A stretch of DNA of 64,000 bases, taken from NCBI RefSeq assembly GCF_039522665.1, contig NZ_BAAADV010000003.1, positions 62,001 through 126,000 on the forward strand, given 5' to 3'. Of this stretch, positions 59,974-64,000 are shown piece after piece (position 1 is the first letter of the stretch; each line of letters starts with the position of its first letter). The DNA is from Natronoarchaeum mannanilyticum. GTDB taxonomy: Archaea > Halobacteriota > Halobacteria > Halobacteriales > Natronoarchaeaceae. The position numbers were made by a program, and so were the translations under genes. Below the pieces are notes generated by a model that had not been told where the DNA came from, did not search any database, and worked only from the letters and a program-made list of their open reading frames with translations.

Positions 59974-60285
59974 ATGACAGTCGTCGCACTCCTGTCGGTC
60001 GCACCGGTGATCGAGGACAGCATGTCCAGAGAAGTCGCCAAGGCCGTCGACGCGCTCGACGACTACGACGTCGAGTACGAGACCAACCCGATGGGCACCG
60101 TCATCGAGACCGAGGATATCGAGGAGCTGTTCGCCGCGGCGCAGGCGGCCCACGAGGCCGTCGACGCCGACCGAGTCAGCACGGTGCTGAAGATCGACGA
60201 CAAGCGAGCGGTCGAGACCGATGCCGACGCGAAGGTCGACGCAGTCGAGGATCATCTGGGACGAGCGCCACGGAGCGACCGATAG
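59974..60285 (+). CDS. MTH1187-family thiamine-binding protein
   Basis: 103 aa. MTVVALLSVAPVIEDSMSREVAKAVDALDDYDVEYETNPMGTVIETEDIEELFAAAQ matches the ferredoxin-like MTH1187/YkoF-type family; related proteins bind thiamine or cofactor precursors. Residues PMGTVIE line the binding site in relatives. Stands alone, 187 bases after tnpB with nothing recognisable in between. No thiamine genes nearby. Confidence 0.85.
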   Translation: MTVVALLSVAPVIEDSMSREVAKAVDALDDYDVEYETNPMGTVIETEDIEELFAAAQAAHEAVDADRVSTVLKIDDKRAVETDADAKVDAVEDHLGRAPRSDR

Positions 60286-60408
60286 CGGCGGGTCGCTCGG
60301 CGCGGTCGGATCATCGTCGTCTCGTACGGGAGTCGAGCCCGTCGTGTCGCCACCCGAACCAGTTCCGCGAAAGCCCTTCAAACGAGCAGGGCGTACGTTC
60401 GGTCGACC

Positions 60409-60618
60409 ATGGAACAGCTCAGCTTCGACGTCGAAGGGATGTCCTGTTCGGGCTGCGAAGGCAACGTCTCGGACGCGCTGGACGATCTCCAGGGCGTCAA
60501 GAGCGTCAACGCCGACCACGAAGGGGGGAACGTATCGGTCACCTACGAGGAGAAAAAGACCGACGCCGCGGAGATGAGCGACGCCATCGAGGGCGCGGGC
60601 TACGAGGTCGTCGGATAG
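60409..60618 (+). CDS. Heavy-metal-associated domain protein, CopZ-like
   Basis: 69 aa. One HMA domain: the metal-binding GMSCSGCEGNVSDAL near residues 10-24, then VKSVNADHEGGNVSVTY and AIEGAGYEVVG. Such single-domain proteins carry Cu(I) to P-type ATPases or sense copper. No ATPase or regulator in the window. Cytoplasmic, acidic. Spacing to the next gene is 93 bases. Confidence 0.9.
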   Translation: MEQLSFDVEGMSCSGCEGNVSDALDDLQGVKSVNADHEGGNVSVTYEEKKTDAAEMSDAIEGAGYEVVG

Positions 60619-60711
60619 GGCGCTGAAGCGAGTCGCAACTGGCCTGAACGCAACCAGCTACTTTTGCCGGGGACGGACGATCGATAAGCGGCGTGGCCCT
60701 CTGAGGAACGA

Positions 60712-62031
60712 ATGAGCAGACGCTGGCTGTACGCGTGGGGACTCGGCTCGGCGGCGTTCGGCGCGGCGTCGCTGCTGGTGCCGCTGTACGTCGTGACGCT
60801 GGGCGGCGGCCCGGCCGATCTGGGATACCTGGCGGCCGCGGCGGCGTTTCTGGGCGCGCCCGGGGCGATCGTCTGGGGGCGACTGGCCGACCGGACGACG
60901 CGCCGGCGCGAGGTCGCCGTGGCGAGCCTCGCGGGCGTCGCCGCCGTGCTGGCCGCGACGCCGCTGCTCGGCGGGACGTGGGCGGTGATCGTCGCCAACG
61001 CGGTCCTGTGGCTGCTGGTCGCCGCCGCGGGGCCGGTGCTGACGCTGCTGGTCGTCGCCGACGCGCCGGAGTCGGCGTGGAGCCGCGAGATCGGCCTGCT
61101 CAACGCCTACCAGGGGTACGGCTGGGCGGCCGGACTGGTGCTGGGGCTGGCGTGGACCGCCGTCGTCGGTCGCACACTCGACCCCGCGACGGCCCAGCGC
61201 ACGCTGTTCTGGGCGAGCGCGGCGTGCGCCGGCGCGGCGGCGGTCGGGATGGCGCGCTGGATGCCGCGGCCGGCCGAGCGCAGCGTCGCCCGCGTCGATC
61301 CCCGACGGGTCGCCCGGACGCTCGGGGCGTCGCGGCGCAACGTCCGCAGCGCGACGTTCGCGTTCGCGCCCAACCGGCTGTACTGGTCGACGCGGGCGAT
61401 CCATCCCCGTCGGCTCGCCGAGCGGTTCACACCCGCGCTGGCGGGCTACTTCCTCGCCGCGGTGCTGTTTTTCACCGGCTTCGCCGCGTTCTGGGCGCCG
61501 CTCCCGCTGTTCCTGACCGACGCGGGCTACGGCGGCGACGCCGTGTTCGGGCTCTACCTGGTGTCGAGCCTCGGCTCGGCGGCGTTCTACGTCGGCGCCG
61601 GTCGACTGAGCGCCGAGTACGACCTCCGGGGCCTCCAGATCGGCGCGCTGGGCGTCCGGGGCGTCACGCTGCCGGCCGTCGCAGTAGTTGGGGCTCTCGG
61701 GACCGCGGCCGTCGGCGTCGGTCTGACCGCGCTGGCGTTCGCGGTCATCGGCGTCGCCTGGGCCGTCATCTCCGTCACCGCGACGACGATCGTCACCCGG
61801 CTGGCGCCGACGTCGCTGCGCGGCGAGGCGCTGGGCGTGTACGCCGCGCTCTCGGCGCTGGCCGGCGGCGTCGGCAGCGTCGCCGGCGGCTGGCTCGCCG
61901 CCGGCCCCGGCTTCTCGACGACGTTCGCCGTCGCGGGCGCGCTGGTGCTCGCCGGCGCCGTCCTGATCGGGCTGCTCCGCGAGATCTCGGCGCGGACCGC
62001 GATGGCGACCGAGACGATGACGGCTGAGTGA
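60712..62031 (+). CDS. Major facilitator superfamily transporter
   Basis: 439 aa with about 12 hydrophobic helices in two halves joined by a basic loop (about residues 180-235). WGRLADRTTRRREVAVASL after the second helix is the MFS motif A variant; VSSLGSAAFYVGAGRLSAEYDLR the equivalent in the second half. Substrate cannot be inferred; drug or sugar efflux types resemble it. No neighbours that would help. Start ATG 60712. Confidence 0.82.
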   Translation: MSRRWLYAWGLGSAAFGAASLLVPLYVVTLGGGPADLGYLAAAAAFLGAPGAIVWGRLADRTTRRREVAVASLAGVAAVLAATPLLGGTWAVIVANAVLWLLVAAAGPVLTLLVVADAPESAWSREIGLLNAYQGYGWAAGLVLGLAWTAVVGRTLDPATAQRTLFWASAACAGAAAVGMARWMPRPAERSVARVDPRRVARTLGASRRNVRSATFAFAPNRLYWSTRAIHPRRLAERFTPALAGYFLAAVLFFTGFAAFWAPLPLFLTDAGYGGDAVFGLYLVSSLGSAAFYVGAGRLSAEYDLRGLQIGALGVRGVTLPAVAVVGALGTAAVGVGLTALAFAVIGVAWAVISVTATTIVTRLAPTSLRGEALGVYAALSALAGGVGSVAGGWLAAGPGFSTTFAVAGALVLAGAVLIGLLREISARTAMATETMTAE

Positions 62032-62118
62032 GGGGCCTGTAGCGAAACAGGAAGGTCTGCGAGAGCGCGCTCGCCCGGATGACGAAAGGGTAAACGGGAG
62101 GACGGACAATCCACCGGC

Positions 62119-63051
62119 ATGGAGAGTCTCAACCGGATGGCGATCGAGCTGGTCGACGAGGCGCTGGACTTCGCCGAGGAGCTCGACATCGGCGCGCACG
62201 AACTCGACAACGAGGCGACGGTGCTGGACTTCGGCGTCGAGTTCCCCGGCGGCGTCGAGGCCGGACTGCTGCTCGCGGAGATCCAGACCGCCGGGCTGGC
62301 GACCGTCCAGACGCGGATGGACGAGGTCGCCGGCGCGCCGATCCCCCACGTCGAGCTGTCGACCGACCACCCCGCGCTGGCGCTGCTGTGCTCCCAGAAG
62401 GCGGGCTGGGAGCTCAGCGCCGACGGATTCGAGGGACTGGGCAGCGGCCCGGCCCGCGCGCTGGTCGGCGAGGAAGAGGAGTTCGCCCGCGTGGGCTACC
62501 ACGACGCGTTCGATCTCACGGTGCTGGCCCTCGAGAGCGACGAGTTACCCGACGAAGCCGTCGCCGAGCAGGTCGCGCGCATGGCCGACGTCGAGACCAG
62601 CGGCGTGTTCCTGCCGACGTTCCCGACGGCGAGCGTCGTCGGGAGCGTGACGACGGCCGCGCGCGCCGCCGAACTCGCCGCGTTCCGACTCTCGGAGCTG
62701 GGCTACGATCCGGTGGATCTCGCCGGCGCGACGGCGAGCGCACCGATGCCGCCGGTCGCGGGCGACGAGGAGACCGCGCTCGGCCGGACCAACGACGCGC
62801 TGGCCTACGGCGGGCAGGTCCACCTCACGGTCGAATCGGAGTTCGACCGCTTCGACGAGGTCGTCTCGACGGCGACCGACGAGTACGGTCGGCCGTTCGC
62901 GGACATCTTCGCGGAGGCCGACTGGGACTTCTACGACGTCGAAGAGAGCGTCTTCGCGCCCGCGCAGGTGACGGTCGACGTGCTCGGCGGCTCGACCGAG
63001 GTGTACGGCGCGACCGACGAGGAGCTGCTCGCCGAGAGCTTCGACCTCTAA
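62119..63051 (+). CDS. mch: Methenyltetrahydromethanopterin cyclohydrolase
   Basis: 310 aa. Converts methenyl- to formyl-tetrahydromethanopterin in C1 metabolism. MESLNRMAIELVDEALDFAEEL and the long central match (AGLATVQTRMDEVAGAPIPHVELSTDHPALALLCSQKAGW, GSGPARAL) are characteristic. IPTFPTASVVGSV-like FLPTFPTASVVGSVTTAARAAELAAF forms part of the active site. Haloarchaea keep Mch homologues without methanogenesis. Its stop lies one base before the GTG of the next gene. Confidence 0.93.
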   Translation: MESLNRMAIELVDEALDFAEELDIGAHELDNEATVLDFGVEFPGGVEAGLLLAEIQTAGLATVQTRMDEVAGAPIPHVELSTDHPALALLCSQKAGWELSADGFEGLGSGPARALVGEEEEFARVGYHDAFDLTVLALESDELPDEAVAEQVARMADVETSGVFLPTFPTASVVGSVTTAARAAELAAFRLSELGYDPVDLAGATASAPMPPVAGDEETALGRTNDALAYGGQVHLTVESEFDRFDEVVSTATDEYGRPFADIFAEADWDFYDVEESVFAPAQVTVDVLGGSTEVYGATDEELLAESFDL

Positions 63052-63052
63052 C

Positions 63053-63571
63053 GTGACGACGCAACAGTTCAAACCGGTTCCCGAACCGCCAGAATCGCTG
63101 GAGAGAGTTGAGGAAGCGCGGCGGGCCGTCCCCCTGGTGCCCGACCCCCAGGCGGACTGCTGTGCGCGCCTGCAGGACCGGATCGGGTCGGGTAGTCGGC
63201 AGGACGCCGAAGCACAAGGCGCGTCGAGCCCTGTCTCGCTAACTCGACAGGACGCCGAGACGTGGCTCACGTTCCTCCGCGCGCTCGAACTCGTCGAGCG
63301 CAAGCAGAGCGGCTACGCGCGAACCCGTCACGACATCGATCGGGACGAACTGGCGTCGGCGTTCCGCGAGCGCGTCGTCGGCGCCGACGCGGCGCTGGAC
63401 GCCGCAGCGGGACAGTCGGGGGACGCCGCCGTCGAAGCCGCCTTCGAGGCCGTCCGCGATAGCGTTCCGGAGTGGGAGCGGCGGCGCCACGACGACTGGG
63501 AGTCGGTGTGGCGCGATCGGACGGAGCGACTGCTGGAGTGGGGCGACCTCTTCGGCGTCGATACGTCGTAA
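63053..63571 (+). CDS. Conserved hypothetical protein coupled to mch, with 16-codon insertion
   Basis: 172 aa from GTG 63053, one base after the mch stop, so probably co-translated. Residues about 66-105 look like a winged helix (DAETWLTFLRALELVERKQSGYARTRHDIDRDELASAF); the C-terminus is Trp/Arg-rich (EWERRRHDDWESVWRDRTERLL). Residues 50-65 are an insert: the pentapeptide RQDAE occurs on both sides of it, from an 11-bp direct repeat. Function unknown; conserved pairing with mch would suggest a C1-related role. Confidence 0.6.
   Translation: MTTQQFKPVPEPPESLERVEEARRAVPLVPDPQADCCARLQDRIGSGSRQDAEAQGASSPVSLTRQDAETWLTFLRALELVERKQSGYARTRHDIDRDELASAFRERVVGADAALDAAAGQSGDAAVEAAFEAVRDSVPEWERRRHDDWESVWRDRTERLLEWGDLFGVDTS
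63200..63258 (+). repeat. 11-bp direct repeat flanking a 48-bp in-frame segment
   Basis: CAGGACGCCGA at 63200-63210 and again at 63248-63258, offset 48 bases (16 codons). Removing one copy plus the 37 bases between restores a plausible continuous protein. It looks like a short duplication-flanked insertion. Confidence 0.6.
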
Positions 63572-63638
63572 CTGGGAGCAATACGTCGTAGCCGGGGAGC
63601 ATCGACGACCGGAACGACGCGGCGCGTCGGGACCGAGC

Positions 63639-63664
63639 GACACCCACACACCACCGGTTCAAGT
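63639..63664 (+). repeat. 26-bp direct repeat, copy 1
   Basis: Starts GACACCCACACACCACCGGT and ends TCAAGT; identical to copy 2 at 63816. The core GGTTCAAGT resembles a tRNA T-arm. In this copy CGGTTC pairs with GAACCG (63655-63672). GAGGGAGGGGGTCC follows 11 bases later. Confidence 0.8.
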
Positions 63665-63815
63665 GCGAACCGAACGAGGGAGGGGGTCCATCGTGGGGGC
63701 GACGAATCGGTCCCCCAGCGAATTATTGATCCGAGAAGGGCGACGAGATCGAACTCCGCAGGAAACGAGAGGCCGGATACCGCGGTCGTCGAAGGTCCGA
63801 CTACACCGTATCGAG

Positions 63816-63841
63816 GACACCCACACACCACCGGTTCAAGT
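63816..63841 (+). repeat. 26-bp direct repeat, copy 2
   Basis: Exact copy of 63639-63664, 177 bases downstream. GAAGGGAGGGTCC follows about 16 bases later, echoing the G-rich tract after copy 1. The inverted pairing of copy 1 is not kept. Confidence 0.8.
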
Positions 63842-63880
63842 CCGCGGCGTCAGGACGGAAGGGAGGGTCCCGAGCACCCC

Positions 63881-64000
63881 TCACGACTGCGGCGCGCGCC
63901 GCTTCAGATCCGCCACGATGTCGTCGAAGTCGCCGACGTCTTCGAGCGCGTCGAGGGCGGCGGTCGTCGGAACCTCCAGCGCGTACTCGTAGTAGTTGCC
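63881..64000 (-). CDS. C-terminal end of an unidentified protein
   Basis: The last 39 codons of a minus-strand gene running off the right edge; stop TGA at 63881-63883. The peptide begins GNYYEYALEVPTTAALDALE and ends ADLKRRAPQS. The acidic composition is typical for the genome, and the frame is open to the edge. Too little is present to name a family. Confidence 0.5.
   Translation of the reverse strand, partial: GNYYEYALEVPTTAALDALEDVGDFDDIVADLKRRAPQS

Larger units (their letters stand above)
63572..63880. other. 309-base spacer with two 26-bp direct repeats
   Basis: No gene is credible. The spacer contains the repeats at 63639 and 63816, G-rich tracts after each, and AATTATTGATC (63721-63731), the only AT-rich patch. 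It separates the mch operon from a convergent gene. Confidence 0.6.

Noticed and set aside
1-64000. CRISPR array or cas genes
   Set aside because: No series of regularly spaced repeats was seen; the only longer direct repeats are a pair of 26-mers and a pair of 20-mers.
1-64000. rRNA genes
   Set aside because: No stretch with conserved 16S, 23S or 5S sequence was recognised.

Overview
The window is haloarchaeal chromosomal DNA. Coding regions are strongly acidic and mostly around two thirds G+C. The set of genes includes an S10/spc ribosomal operon with the archaeal proteins S4e, L32e and L19e, SecY, an EMC3/YidC-like DUF106 protein, Cbf5, dodecin, a Bat-type regulator, a halocyanin-like copper protein, methanopterin cyclohydrolase and Tat lipoprotein signals. 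Several genes have a TATA element about 25-30 bases before the start codon, as expected for leaderless haloarchaeal mRNAs. The genus cannot be fixed from the sequence alone.

Layout. (1) 1-3.4 kb: the tail of a PstB ATPase gene, then pstS-pstC-pstA, a phosphate uptake cassette without its own pstB. phoU lies about 25 kb away at 28.9 kb. (2) 3.5-7.7 kb: PrsW-type membrane protease, small membrane proteins, riboflavin synthase and a YtcJ-like amidohydrolase. (3) 7.8-11.5 kb: nadA-nadB-nadC, de novo NAD synthesis, behind a perfect inverted repeat. (4) 11.7-17.8 kb: secreted copper/FxLYD protein, metallophosphoesterase with a Tat-signal PhnD-like partner, a membrane-anchored conserved protein, two protein-L-isoaspartate methyltransferase relatives and a zinc-ribbon protein. 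(5) 18-28.7 kb: a surface-glycan locus with four glycosyltransferases, an FkbM methyltransferase, a flippase and three alkaline-phosphatase-superfamily enzymes. It contains two patches of clearly lower G+C. (6) 28.9-32.2 kb: phoU, an HTH protein, a mini M50 protease, a HypE/AIR-synthase-like protein and dodecin. (7) 32.2-44.7 kb: the segment downstream of secY (secY, adk, DUF106, cmk, cbf5 in the usual order), opened by unrelated inserts: a thiolase/OB pair, a lipoprotein, a 50-residue protein that copies the adk C-terminus, and a 1150-residue MEDS-GAF-Bat regulator. (8) 44.7-57.8 kb: the uninterrupted S10/spc operon on the minus strand, from a SPOUT methyltransferase through L3...S3-L29-Rnp1-S17...L15 to SecY. 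(9) 58.2-64 kb: tRNA-Gly, a solo TnpB, thiamine-binding and copper-chaperone small proteins, an MFS transporter, Mch with a coupled unknown gene, a repeat-bearing spacer and the end of an unknown gene.

Most notable signals. The RNase P protein gene rnp1 and the SPOUT gene carry extra in-frame segments packed with short perfect hairpins; in rnp1 six of six selected hairpins fall inside the extra segments. A 25-nt exact copy of the adk 3' end sits in a separate 50-codon frame. The glycan locus encodes three alkaline-phosphatase-superfamily enzymes whose apparent nucleophile is Thr or Ser in a non-sulfatase context. The spacer at the right edge holds two identical 26-mers, each followed by a G-rich tract.
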